In this document: one piece after another, positions 8,903 to 17,958 of the stretch
Layout: every line of letters starts with the position of its first letter
Numbering within the stretch: position 1 is the stretch's first letter
Source: Prevotella sp. UBA2756
GTDB taxonomy: Bacteria > Bacteroidota > Bacteroidia > Bacteroidales > Bacteroidaceae
Assembly: GCA_002353205.1 (NCBI GenBank)
Contig: DEJE01000003.1
Span: forward strand, 1 to 64,000
Direction: 5' to 3'
Length of the DNA: 64,000 nt
Notes under the pieces: model-generated
Database searches by the model: none
Seen by the model: only the letters and a program-made list of their open reading frames with translations
What the model was told of the DNA's origin: nothing
Position numbers and translations under genes: made by a program

Positions 8903-9937
8903 TTAACTCAATTCCTGCAAAAACTCTGTCAAAAGATCGATTGCATTATCTGCATCTTCCAATGAAACTATCTCACCTGGAGTGTGCATATATCGGCAGG
9001 GGATGCTAATCAGCCCTGTCTTAATACCTTTTCCAGCCACCTGAATCATTCGGGCATCAGTACCTGTAGGTTTTGCAATTGCTTCCAACTGATAAGGGAT
9101 TTTTATCCTCTCAGCAATACTGGCGAATTTCTGAGTAATCCCCTTGTTTATATTAGGTCCGATCGGAATGACAACACCTTTGCCAAGGCGAATGTCACCA
9201 TCCTTCGCTGGAGACATGGTGGGATAGTCTGTGGCATGAGTAACGTCAATAGCAATACCTATTTCTGGTAGAATGGTTTCTGACACCATCTGTGCACCTC
9301 TGGCTCCTAGTTCCTCTTGAACAGAGGCGACCAAGTATATATCACAATCAGTTGATATTTTCCGCAAATTGTGTGCCAAACCTATGAGTACCGCCAATCC
9401 TATTTTGTCATCAAGTGATTTTGATAGAACGAGTTCGTCCGTCAAAATGGTAGGCATTGTTGCATACGTCGCCACAGCCCCCACTTGAACCTTAGACAAC
9501 GCATCAGCTTTATCATTAGCGGCAATATCAATCCACAAGTCTTCAGGACAAAGGTTTTTACCACGTTCAGATTCGTTTTGCAAGTGAATAGGCTTTCGCC
9601 CGATAATGCCTGTAACGAGTCCTTGTTTGCCGTGTATAAAGATACGTTGGCCAGGTAGTAAGTTTGTATCAATACCACCAATTTGATTAAAATACAAGAA
9701 ACCTCTGTCATCAATGTAATTGATCATGAGTCCCACTTCGTCGGCATGAGCCATAAACATTATCTTCTGGCCATCACCTTTCTTGTGGGCGATACAGTTA
9801 CCATTAACATCGCAATTGACCTCATCAACATACGGCATGACCACTTTGGCAAAGAACTCTATTATCTGTTCCTCGCTTCCCGACGGACTTGCCATCTGCA
9901 AACTTTCTAATAATATATCCTTTAACCAGACGTCCAT
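8903..9937 (-). CDS. M42-family metallo-aminopeptidase
   Basis: A 344-aa cytoplasmic peptidase of family M42 (glutamyl aminopeptidase/endoglucanase-M-like). Visible metal and catalytic motifs are HADEVG at 63-68, SLDDKIG near residue 173, QEELGARG near 207, IDVTHATD near 230, and a C-terminal CRYMHTPGE. Length is normal for the family. It is the first gene of the operon, with its own promoter at 9953-9987, and the precursor gene begins 37 nt after its stop. It could remove the leader or trim the modified peptide, or it may be a housekeeping peptidase. M42 enzymes usually act on short peptides, so trimming is the more natural role. Confidence 0.85.
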   Translation of the reverse strand: MDVWLKDILLESLQMASPSGSEEQIIEFFAKVVMPYVDEVNCDVNGNCIAHKKGDGQKIMFMAHADEVGLMINYIDDRGFLYFNQIGGIDTNLLPGQRIFIHGKQGLVTGIIGRKPIHLQNESERGKNLCPEDLWIDIAANDKADALSKVQVGAVATYATMPTILTDELVLSKSLDDKIGLAVLIGLAHNLRKISTDCDIYLVASVQEELGARGAQMVSETILPEIGIAIDVTHATDYPTMSPAKDGDIRLGKGVVIPIGPNINKGITQKFASIAERIKIPYQLEAIAKPTGTDARMIQVAGKGIKTGLISIPCRYMHTPGEIVSLEDADNAIDLLTEFLQELS

Positions 9938-9952
9938 GAATCCAATTTGGCT

Positions 9953-9987
9953 GCAAAGTTACATTTTTTTTTTGTATTTCAGACAAA
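9953..9987 (-). promoter_or_regulatory. Promoter of the M42/precursor/radical SAM/SNF2 operon
   Basis: On the minus strand, TTTG (9987-9984) and TAACTTTGC (9961-9953) are separated by 22 nt, close to the Bacteroidetes consensus. It lies 16 nt before the M42 start codon. No other such box was seen upstream of the three downstream genes. Bases 9988-10189 hold nothing else I can identify. Confidence 0.6.
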
Positions 9988-10202
9988 ACTTCCATGAAAT
10001 AATGTTTTTTTATAATTTTAAATAGGCAACAGATAAAAATATATCTCGGTAGCGATGTTTTTTTTGAATATAATAATTGATATAACACATATGTCAAAAT
10101 AGTGAGCAAGTAATGGGTATAAAAAGGGATAAAAGACCCACATGCTCTTCCGCTCCCAATATTAAATTCTTTACAGACAAACTTCCACATAAGTTGCAAA
10201 TA

Positions 10203-11003
10203 TGGCAAAGCATCTAACAGCGCAGCAAAGGTTCGAAATATCCTTCAGACTGCAAAAAAAATGAACGTCCTATTGACATAAGTACCATCTACGGGTATGT
10301 GTGGGATGAGAAGCATATGCCCCAATCGGTCATTAGAAGTGCCATAATCCGTAGTCAAGTCAGTAAATCATTGAAAATTCCATTTGCAAAAGGCTTGTTA
10401 TCAAATGGTCACGAAGTTAACCACGAAAACGACCATCCTAACGACCTATTTGGGATAAATGGGGAAAGCCTCTGTACATGCATCTGCGCCATAGGGGGCT
10501 GACACTATAATAAGCGTGGTTCTTCCTATAAGTCAATGGGGATACCAGGACGTGTCGGGATAGAACAAAGACCTTCAGTCGTCGGCGAGAAAGGACGGTT
10601 CGGGGATTTGGAGAGATTGACACCATTGTGGGGAAAAACAGGCGGAACGTCATCATGATAATCAATGACAGAGAGTCTGGTTTCCTGATTATGCGGAAGC
10701 TTCCCTCAAAAGAGGCCGAGCTCTGGCGGAAGCAGCCGTCGCAGACCTTAAGCCGATAAGAAAGGGATTGCATACCATGATTGCGGATAATGGGACAGAG
10801 TTCTCCAAACACCAACAGAATGCCAAAGCGCAGGAAATGGCCATCTTCTTCGCCAGACCATATCACTCATGGGAAGGGGGCTGTCAAAAACACCAAAGGA
10901 CTGATCAGTCAAAGCTTCCTTAAAGGAACTGATTTCGATAAATACATCAATATGGTATAGGACATAATCAACACAGGTACAGAAATAGACTGAAACTCTT
11001 AAC
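10203..11003 (+). pseudogene. Decayed IS30-family transposase
   Basis: Pieces of an IS30-type transposase are spread over three frames with internal stops. The start MAKHLTAQQRFEISFRLQK matches the N-terminal helix-turn-helix region. A later frame gives IDTIVGKNRRN (first catalytic Asp). Near 10781 another gives ADNGTEFSKH (second Asp), followed by FFARPYHSWE with the Glu region. Several frameshifts and stops make it inactive. A 13-bp sequence, TAAGTTGCAAATA, occurs just before it (10190-10202) and again at 11189-11201. No terminal inverted repeats could be defined, so the element's ends are unknown. Confidence 0.75.
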
Positions 11004-11202
11004 ACTTATTGAGTTTGTCAAACAAAAATTTGGAGATAATAATATAATTCTAAAGTTGTTGTGTTATTAATTTGAATCCTGTAAACGTTATAAAAAGTTA
11101 AATGTGTTAAAAATTCGTCTTTTTTATTCTCTATAGAATTCACTCAATCACTTTTCTACCGTTTTAATCAAAACACATTGGTACACAATAAGTTGCAAAT
11201 AC

Positions 11203-12129
11203 ATGAACTGTATGGGGCTGACAGACATTGTCATTCCCAATTCGGTATCTGAAATTGATTTTGATGCCTTCAATAGTTGCACGGGCCTGACAAGCATCGT
11301 CATCCCCGACTCGGTAACGAAAATAGGAGATGATGCTTTCTATGGATGTAGTGGATTGAAGAGTATAATTGTTTCTGATGGCAACAAAACCTATGATTCA
11401 AGAAACAATTGTAATGCGATTATCGAGACTGCTACCAACAAACTGATTAAAGGATGCGATAGCACTATTATCCCTGACTCGGTGACGGAGATAGGAGACT
11501 ATGCCTTCTATAATTGTGCCGCTCTGAGAGACATCGTTATATCTGGGTCGGTGACGGCAATCGGAAGGAATGCCTTCCAAGAATGTACGGGATTGACAAG
11601 TATCGTTATCCCCGAATTGGTGACAAAAATCCAGGTTTGTGCCTTCCGCGACTGCTCGGGTCTGACTAATGTTGTCATTCCTGATTCTGTTGAAGTAATT
11701 GAAGACTATGCATTTTTAGGATGTCCCTATCTGACCTCCGTTAATATTCCAAACCCGGCAGTTATTATTGCAGAGATTGCCTTTGACGACAACACAGAAC
11801 TGATTGTCAAGACTGAAGGACGACTTACGCTGAAACGGTATGTTATGGGGTTACAATACGACTACGAGGAGTTCGACAAGGAAGAAAACGACGGCAGCTA
11901 TTATACCACCGATGGAACATTAGGTGAGTTGTTTGACAACGACCAGATAGACGCGGCTTTAGGCGAACACAAAAAGAAACATCTTGATGAGGTGAGCGAT
12001 GAGGAGATCGACGATATCATCCGCGATCTCGTCCTGAATCTTGACCAGGGTGCCATCAAGTCTCTTGAGATAAGGGATGGCGACAAAACGCTCTATGAAG
12101 ACAGTAACGACGAGCCTTATGATGACTAA
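11203..12129 (+). CDS. BspA-type leucine-rich-repeat protein (LRR_5), probably 5'-truncated
   Basis: A 308-aa protein with about seven BspA-type repeats of 23 residues, such as LTSIVIPDSVTKIGDDAF and LTNVVIPDSVEVIEDYAF, over residues 1-190. A charged non-repeat tail rich in Asp and Glu follows. Full-length relatives are secreted or surface adhesin-like proteins with a signal peptide. None is present here and the frame starts inside a repeat, so the 5' end may have been lost when the adjacent transposon inserted. Alternatively it is a cytoplasmic variant: the ATG at 11203 follows the same 13 bp that precede the transposase start. A strong hairpin terminator follows. Confidence 0.7.
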   Translation: MNCMGLTDIVIPNSVSEIDFDAFNSCTGLTSIVIPDSVTKIGDDAFYGCSGLKSIIVSDGNKTYDSRNNCNAIIETATNKLIKGCDSTIIPDSVTEIGDYAFYNCAALRDIVISGSVTAIGRNAFQECTGLTSIVIPELVTKIQVCAFRDCSGLTNVVIPDSVEVIEDYAFLGCPYLTSVNIPNPAVIIAEIAFDDNTELIVKTEGRLTLKRYVMGLQYDYEEFDKEENDGSYYTTDGTLGELFDNDQIDAALGEHKKKHLDEVSDEEIDDIIRDLVLNLDQGAIKSLEIRDGDKTLYEDSNDEPYDD

Positions 12130-12153
12130 GCAGTAAGAACTCTGCAATAACCA

Positions 12154-12196
12154 CTCCCGCCGCATAGTGCCATCGATGCACCGTGCGGCGGGAATC
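12154..12196 (+). terminator. Terminator after the LRR gene
   Basis: Arms CCCGCCGCA (12156-12164) and TGCGGCGGG (12184-12192) flank a nested GTGC/GCAC pair. The T-tract is weak (TCTTGTT). It separates the AT-rich accessory region from the minus-strand genes beyond. Confidence 0.6.
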
Positions 12197-12214
12197 TTGT
12201 TAAACGCCTAAATT

Positions 12215-12912
12215 TCAAACGACACTGCCCTCCCACAACATCTGAAGGAACACCTTTGCGGGCAACACCTCTACACCATTGAACAGACGGGGGACGGCGT
12301 CGAGCGACACAATGATAAGGCGGGCGTCAGGATGCTCCTCATGAAAGGCTTTCTGCCCTTTCAGATGTTTGGACTGCACCTCTCTGCAAGACTTGAACTC
12401 TATGGCGACCTTGGCATCCCCCAGAACGGCATCTACCTCATAACCAGAATAAGTGTGCCAGTAGGAAAGCGTTTCTTCGGAGTCGTTGTATCCCAGATAA
12501 GCAATTATCTCCTGTATCATCAGGTGCTCATAAGCATGACCAAAATCATCGCTCCCAGGCTGTAGTCCATGACGATGCAGCAGATAGTTGGGCAGCGAGA
12601 CATCGAAATAATAGAACCTTGGCGACTGGTTCAGGCGACGCTTTACACTCCTTGTAAAAGCCGGAACCATGTAGCCTATAAGTGTTTCCTCTAAGATAGA
12701 AAAGTATTCTTTGACGGTTTTTGCGTCTACCCCACAGTCCTGAGCAATATTGTTGTAGTTCACCATTTCTCCGTCAGTGAGGGCTGCCACCTCCATGAAC
12801 CGATTGAACGATGCCAGCTTCCGCACCAGCGTTTCTGCAGCGATTTCTTCTTTCAGATAGACAGAGACATAGGCCGTCTCGCGACATGCGAAACGGCTCT
12901 TCCAAGCAAAAA
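12215..12912 (-). pseudogene. C-terminal remnant of an AAA ATPase of the DUF4143 family
   Basis: About 230 codons match the C-terminal DUF4143 half of the AAA_14 ATPases that are common in Bacteroidetes: YLKEEIAAETLVRKLASFNRF, then a helix-turn-helix-like stretch (IAQDCGVDAKTVKEYFSILE), then the nuclease-like segment YEVDAVLGDAKVAIEFKS. The N-terminal Walker A/B half, normally about 150-180 residues, is missing. The open frame runs on into the PL11 gene antisense without recognisable protein. The truncation point lies within about 20 bp of the PL11 stop codon, so acquisition of the PUL may have removed the 5' half. Confidence 0.75.
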
Positions 12913-12924
12913 ACCGATAGTTCC

Positions 12925-14844
12925 TTATTTCTTCTTCTGCACCGCATCGGGGAGATAATACCCCAGATGGGGCGGCTGGTTGTAGGCCACGTTCTGCCAA
13001 CAGACGCTCATGCGGTAGGTGTGGTCGTGCATCAGCGTCGTCACACGGTAGTCGGTGGGAATGTTGGTAGTGAAGATATTCAGGTGAGACGCGTCGCTGC
13101 TGTCCCACAGAATGAGCTCCTCGCGCCAGTCGCCGAACAGGTCGGCCTGCAGATTGGGCGTGGCCTTGCTGCCGTTGCAGGTCATTGACGCCCCCATCTC
13201 CCACAGATGTTTGCCGTTGCTCAGCGGGAGCGGCTCCGCATAGTTGCCGTTCCACTTCTCCAGCTGGGGTGCGAACCGCTTCTGACGCGTGCTTCCGAAC
13301 AGTTCGTCCTGAAGGTCGCCGTCCCAGTAGATGCGGAAATTGATGGAGGGATTATGGTCGGAAATGATGTTGCCTCGGATGTCGTGCACGGCCCGTTTGT
13401 CGGAGTTCCAGAACTCAAAGCCGCGGTGGTCAGCGTCGATATCGGCCGCCAGTCCGCGTCCGGTATCTGTATGTCCGGTCTCATGATAGAGGATTTCGCC
13501 CGTCCGCGCATCGCGCAGGTCGGCTCCGTAGGGCGGGAACTCGTGCACCATATAGTATTCCAGTCCCGGACGGTCGGGGTCGAGGTCGCTCAGATGGTGG
13601 GCGTCGCCGTGTCCGAGCGAGGTGGAATAGAGCAGGCTGCCGTCGTTGTCGACAGCTGCCGAGCCGAAGGTGATCTCGTCGCAGCCGTCACCATCGACGT
13701 CGGCCACGGCTATGCTGTGGCTTCCCTGCCCGTAGGTGGAGGGCACATTGGGGTCTTCGTCGCGATGCACCCACTTCGTGGTGAGCCGCTGACCGTCGAA
13801 ATCGACAGCCCAGAGGCAGGTACGCGTGTAGTATCCTCGTGTAAATACGGCACTGGCGTTGCGGTGTGCACCGTCGAGATGGGCCACGCAGGCCAGAAAA
13901 CGGTCGCCGCGGTTGCCCACGACGCGCCCGCCGTCGCCCCAGCCGTCAATGTCGTAGTCGGCACTGCCACCGAGCGTGAAGGCTCGGTTAGGGTTATAGT
14001 AAACGGTATGGACGGCGCGACCTGTCAGTCCGTCGAAGACTGTCAGATATTCAGGACCGCTGAGAATGCGCCCACGCTCATTACGGTAGTCGGCACTGTT
14101 GTCGGTGGAGCGTATTTCGTCGTCGGTGGCAGCCTCGGAGACGTAGCGTCCCTGCCCGTCGGTGGTGCCGGGAGCCGTCTTGCACATCATCTCTGCGCGG
14201 CCGTCGCCGTTGAAGTCGTAGACGAGGAACTGCGTGTAGTGGGCTCCGGCGCGGATGTTACGCCCCAAGTCGATGCGCCAAAGGCGCGTGCCATCCATGC
14301 GGTAGCAGTCGAAGATGGCACTGCCGGTGAAACCTTCGTGCGAATTGTCGCGCGAATTGGTGGGATCCCACTTCAGGATGATCTCGTAGGAGCCGTCGCC
14401 ATCGACATCGCCCACGCTGCAATCATTCGGAATGTACTGATAATCGCGCCCGTCGACGGTCCCACCAGCCGGTCGGTCGAGGGGAATGGAGAGAAAGAGA
14501 TGGCTCCAAGGGACAACAGCTACTGTGGTGTCGACGGGTTGTTTGCCGTGAAGCGTCACAACCTGGTAGCGCGAAGCGGGCTGTCCGTCGGCGTCGGTGA
14601 AGCATGTTGCTCCGCTCAGGCGGCGCGCAATCACCTTGCCGTCGCGCAACAGGTGGAACGTCGTGGCATCGGGATCGGTGGCCAGCAGGCGCCAGCTGAT
14701 GAAGTTTCCCTTCGTCTGAGCGGGCAAGGCCACCACGCCACGGTCCAGTTTCTCTATCTGCGGCGGCACGGAAACGGTGTGCGACTGCGCTGCCATCGAT
14801 GATGTGAAGGCAACGGCCAGAATCGAACTGCATATTCTTCTCAT
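12925..14844 (-). CDS. PL11 rhamnogalacturonan lyase (first of three)
   Basis: A 639-aa secreted enzyme with signal peptide MRRICSSILAVAFTSSMAAQ. It has the PL11 layout: N-terminal beta domain (EKLDRGVVAL, FISWRLLATD), then a beta-propeller with repeated calcium-binding loops (DVDGDGSYEIILKWDPTNS, DFNGDGRAEMMCKTAPG, DVDGDGCDEITFG), ending in the conserved MHDHTYRMSVCWQNVAYNQP and PHLGYYLP. PL11 enzymes cleave the rhamnose-galacturonate backbone of rhamnogalacturonan I by beta-elimination. Unlike the two other PL11 proteins here it stops right after the catalytic module and has no C-terminal tag, so it may be periplasmic or differently anchored. It is the last intact gene of the PUL. Confidence 0.92.
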   Translation of the reverse strand: MRRICSSILAVAFTSSMAAQSHTVSVPPQIEKLDRGVVALPAQTKGNFISWRLLATDPDATTFHLLRDGKVIARRLSGATCFTDADGQPASRYQVVTLHGKQPVDTTVAVVPWSHLFLSIPLDRPAGGTVDGRDYQYIPNDCSVGDVDGDGSYEIILKWDPTNSRDNSHEGFTGSAIFDCYRMDGTRLWRIDLGRNIRAGAHYTQFLVYDFNGDGRAEMMCKTAPGTTDGQGRYVSEAATDDEIRSTDNSADYRNERGRILSGPEYLTVFDGLTGRAVHTVYYNPNRAFTLGGSADYDIDGWGDGGRVVGNRGDRFLACVAHLDGAHRNASAVFTRGYYTRTCLWAVDFDGQRLTTKWVHRDEDPNVPSTYGQGSHSIAVADVDGDGCDEITFGSAAVDNDGSLLYSTSLGHGDAHHLSDLDPDRPGLEYYMVHEFPPYGADLRDARTGEILYHETGHTDTGRGLAADIDADHRGFEFWNSDKRAVHDIRGNIISDHNPSINFRIYWDGDLQDELFGSTRQKRFAPQLEKWNGNYAEPLPLSNGKHLWEMGASMTCNGSKATPNLQADLFGDWREELILWDSSDASHLNIFTTNIPTDYRVTTLMHDHTYRMSVCWQNVAYNQPPHLGYYLPDAVQKKK

Positions 14845-14951
14845 ATTCGGTTCTTCTCGTTTGGGCTCTCTCCCACTCAGCTATTGGCTGGATGCGCTCC
14901 GCAGGTAGCCGACAGACAGGTCTTGAAGAGCGATGTTCTTATCTTTGGATT

Positions 14952-15761
14952 CTAAAAAGTGCAGGGCAGGGAGAGCAGCTGATACATCAGCGTGCGCGCC
15001 ATGCGCTCCTGGCCTTTGTCGTTGGGATGGAGTTGATCGACGTCGGGTTTGGCGAAATACTGCAGCTGTTCTTCCTGCAGGGGGAACAATCCGCACGACG
15101 CATTCCAGTCGATGACGGGCACGGCCCAGATGTTCCCGGCCTCCTTCACGCTGCTGACGTAGGCGTCGACATACTCACCGCACTCGTTCTGATACGACTC
15201 GTTGGGCTGCCAGTTCTTGTCGTTGGCGAAGAAATTGGCGCGGTGGATGGGCGTGAGGAGCACGATCTGCTTGGTGGGGAACATGCGCTTCACCGTGTCG
15301 AGGGCGATGTTGATGCGGCCGCGATAGGTGTTCTTGTTCATCGCTGGCACGCGTTGGCGACGTATCTCCAGCGCCTTGGGCTTGTGGATGCCCGCCATGA
15401 CCTCGGTGGTCGATTCGTCCCACCACTCACCGATGGGCACACCGGCATTGAAGTCGTTGGTTCCGATGAAGATGAGAATGGCATCGAAGTCGTCGCCGTG
15501 CTCACTCTTCAGCTGCTCGGCCTGACGCGGGATGTCGTTCCACTGCCGTCCGCTGACGCCGTAGACGTAGGGTGTGATGCCGAGCCACTCTTGCAGGAAA
15601 TTCCAGTACTTCTTTTTCGACCCACTGTTGCGCGGATCGGTGATGCTGTCGCCGAAATAGGCCACGCGCTTGCCTTGCCACGGATGCTGGAAGAGCGTCT
15701 GGGGCGAAGCCTGCACGGCCATTGTCAGCAGGAACAGCAGGGAGATTGTCTTCTTCAACAT
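14952..15761 (-). CDS. Secreted SGNH/GDSL hydrolase, candidate rhamnogalacturonan acetylesterase
   Basis: A 269-aa SGNH-fold esterase with an N-terminal signal peptide (MLKKTISLLFLLTMAVQA). Block I is YFGDSITD (nucleophile Ser), block II is VSGRQWNDI (Gly), block III is FIGTNDF (Asn), and the terminal DQLHPNDKG supplies Asp and His. The complete catalytic set supports activity. Between two PL11 lyase genes, 19 nt after the preceding one, the natural role is removal of acetyl groups from rhamnogalacturonan so that the lyases can act. The exact esterase family cannot be assigned by eye. Confidence 0.8.
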   Translation of the reverse strand: MLKKTISLLFLLTMAVQASPQTLFQHPWQGKRVAYFGDSITDPRNSGSKKKYWNFLQEWLGITPYVYGVSGRQWNDIPRQAEQLKSEHGDDFDAILIFIGTNDFNAGVPIGEWWDESTTEVMAGIHKPKALEIRRQRVPAMNKNTYRGRINIALDTVKRMFPTKQIVLLTPIHRANFFANDKNWQPNESYQNECGEYVDAYVSSVKEAGNIWAVPVIDWNASCGLFPLQEEQLQYFAKPDVDQLHPNDKGQERMARTLMYQLLSLPCTF

Positions 15762-15780
15762 GATGATAATGGTAAAAAGA

Positions 15781-17922
15781 TTATTTCACGATGATGGTCT
15801 TACCTTTATTAATATAGACACCGGGAGCGTCCGGCTGCCCTACCTTCACGCCTTGCAGCGTGTACCATGCGTCATTCTGCGCCTTATCGTCGGCCGTCAG
15901 TTCCTCGATTCCTGTAGAAACGCCCTGGAAGGAGTCGATGAAGTCGGGAAGATAATAGCCCAGGTGGGGCGGCTGGTTGTAGGCCACGTTCTGCCAGGCG
16001 ACGCCCATGCGGTAGGTGTGGTCGTGCATCAGCGTAGGCACACGATAGTCGGTGGAGTTTACAGACGAATAGATGTTGAGCCCATCGTTGCTGTTGTTCC
16101 TCACTATCAGCTCCTCGCGCCAGTCGCCGAAGATGTCGGCCGAGAGACAGGGCGTGGCTTTCGACCCGTTGTTCGACTGTCCCGAGATGCCCGCACGGCC
16201 CACGCCCATCGACTCTGCACCGCCATACTTGCTGATGGTCACGCCGTCGAGCAGCTCGTCGAGCGCGTCGCCGTCCCAATAGATGCGGAAGTTCATCGAC
16301 GGCGTCACCGTTCCCGCCGACTGTCCTGTTATCACATTGTACGGATTACGGTTCCTACTGGAGCTGGAGAAGCCGCCGTAGGACGACCAGAATTCGTAGC
16401 CCCGGCTGTCGGCAACGATATCTGCTGCCAAGCCTCGGCCGTTGTCAATGCCCGACTGTCCGCCTTTCCACAAAATCTCGCCCGTTGCTGCATCGTGGAT
16501 GTCCCACGCATACGTGCCTTTGTCTTCGTGAATGTCGAAGAGTTCCAGCCCCGGACGGTCGGGGTTCAGGTCGGCCAGATGGATGGCATCGCCGTGCCCG
16601 AAGCCCACGGCATAGAGCAGCGAGCCGTCATCGTCGAGCGCTGCCGAGCCCCAGATGATCTCATCCTTACCGTCGCCATCGACATCGGCCACCGAAAGAT
16701 TGTGGTTGCCGTTGCCAAACATGGTGTTTCTGCCATTGCCCGCCGATGATTCGGGAGCTGTGACCTTCGCCGACTCGTTCATGTCGGCATCTATGACCGA
16801 CCACTGGGAATGTGAGTCAGAACGGTGGAGCCAGCGGTGACGCAGCTGCCGGCCGTCGAAATCGACCGCCCACACGTAGGCAAAGGTGTAGTAACCACGG
16901 GTGAAGATGCCGCTGACGTTGGCATCGGGACCGTCAAGATAAGCCACGGCGGCCAGATAACGCTCGCCGCGGTTGCCATAGTCGCCCTTGTCGTTCTTGC
17001 CGGCACGGTCGTCCCAGTTGAACGTTCCGGCCTCTTCGCTCAGCGAAGCTTCTGCATTGCGGTTGGGGAAAAAGGCGATGGTGTGCACGGCGGCTCCCGT
17101 CAGACCGTTGAACACCGTCAGATACTCCTGCCCGCCGTTGATGCGTCCGGCCGATGTGCGCCAGTCTTTCGCGTTGTCGGCGCCCTTGATTCGCTCGTCG
17201 GTGGCTGCCTGGTTGACGTAGATGCCTGCACCATCGACCGAGCCGGGAGCCGTCTTGCAGATCATCTCGGCCCGCCCGTCGCGGTCGAAGTCGTAGACCA
17301 TGTACTGCGTGTAGTGGGCTCCGGCGCGGATATTCACGCCGAGGTCAACGCGCCACAGCCTGGTACCGTCGAGCCGATAGCAGTCGATGAAGACGTTATC
17401 GGTCTTCCCGCTCTGCGAGTTGTCCTTCGAGTTCGAAGGATCCCATTTCACGAAGATCTCATATTGGCCGTCGCCGTCGACATCGCCCACCGAACAGTCG
17501 TTGGGCGAATAGGTTCCGCCGAGCGCACCCGTGGCCGGACGGTCGAGCTTCAGCTCAAGATAATGCCCTTTCTCGAAGGATGCCACGGCCGGTGTCGTCT
17601 CCACGGCCTGCCCGTTCTGATAGGTCACCACCTGATAGGTGTCGCTTTTGTCGCCCGTCTTGAAGTTCATCGACGTGCTCTTGCAGATATCCTTGGCCAC
17701 GGAAGTGCCGTTGCGCAGGATCTCGAAGGAAGTGTTGGCGTTGTCGGTGCCCAGCAGACGCCAGCTGACGAAGTAGCCACCGGCGTGACGGACGACCACC
17801 AGACCGCGGTCGAGCTTCTCCATCTGGCTGACGGGAGTGTCGGTCGGCTTCTGCGCCGCAGCCCCCGTGGAACTCAGGATGAGCGCTTGCGCGATGAGGA
17901 GAGATATGAATGACTTTCGCAT
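15781..17922 (-). CDS. PL11 rhamnogalacturonan lyase with C-terminal tag (second of three)
   Basis: A 713-aa secreted PL11 enzyme. Signal peptide MRKSFISLLIAQALILSSTGAAA is followed by EKLDRGLVVVRHAGGYFVSWRL and the propeller calcium loops DVDGDGQYEIFVKWDPSNS, DFDRDGRAEMICKTAPGS and DVDGDGKDEIIWGSAA, and it closes with MHDHTYRMGVAWQNVAYNQP. About 70 residues beyond the catalytic end finish in GVYINKGKTIIVK, a tag shared with three other secreted proteins in this window. It has an insertion of about 45 residues near the middle (DSHSQWSVIDADMNESAKV) that the first PL11 lacks. Gaps of 36 and 19 nt to its neighbours indicate an operon. Confidence 0.92.
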   Translation of the reverse strand: MRKSFISLLIAQALILSSTGAAAQKPTDTPVSQMEKLDRGLVVVRHAGGYFVSWRLLGTDNANTSFEILRNGTSVAKDICKSTSMNFKTGDKSDTYQVVTYQNGQAVETTPAVASFEKGHYLELKLDRPATGALGGTYSPNDCSVGDVDGDGQYEIFVKWDPSNSKDNSQSGKTDNVFIDCYRLDGTRLWRVDLGVNIRAGAHYTQYMVYDFDRDGRAEMICKTAPGSVDGAGIYVNQAATDERIKGADNAKDWRTSAGRINGGQEYLTVFNGLTGAAVHTIAFFPNRNAEASLSEEAGTFNWDDRAGKNDKGDYGNRGERYLAAVAYLDGPDANVSGIFTRGYYTFAYVWAVDFDGRQLRHRWLHRSDSHSQWSVIDADMNESAKVTAPESSAGNGRNTMFGNGNHNLSVADVDGDGKDEIIWGSAALDDDGSLLYAVGFGHGDAIHLADLNPDRPGLELFDIHEDKGTYAWDIHDAATGEILWKGGQSGIDNGRGLAADIVADSRGYEFWSSYGGFSSSSRNRNPYNVITGQSAGTVTPSMNFRIYWDGDALDELLDGVTISKYGGAESMGVGRAGISGQSNNGSKATPCLSADIFGDWREELIVRNNSNDGLNIYSSVNSTDYRVPTLMHDHTYRMGVAWQNVAYNQPPHLGYYLPDFIDSFQGVSTGIEELTADDKAQNDAWYTLQGVKVGQPDAPGVYINKGKTIIVK

Positions 17923-17958
17923 GATGCTTGGTTGAATGGATGTTGCTGATGCTTATCG

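Noticed and set aside
12913..13255. Upstream extension of the DUF4143 fragment
   Set aside because: The added codons run antisense-in-frame through the PL11 gene and do not resemble an ATPase N-terminus.
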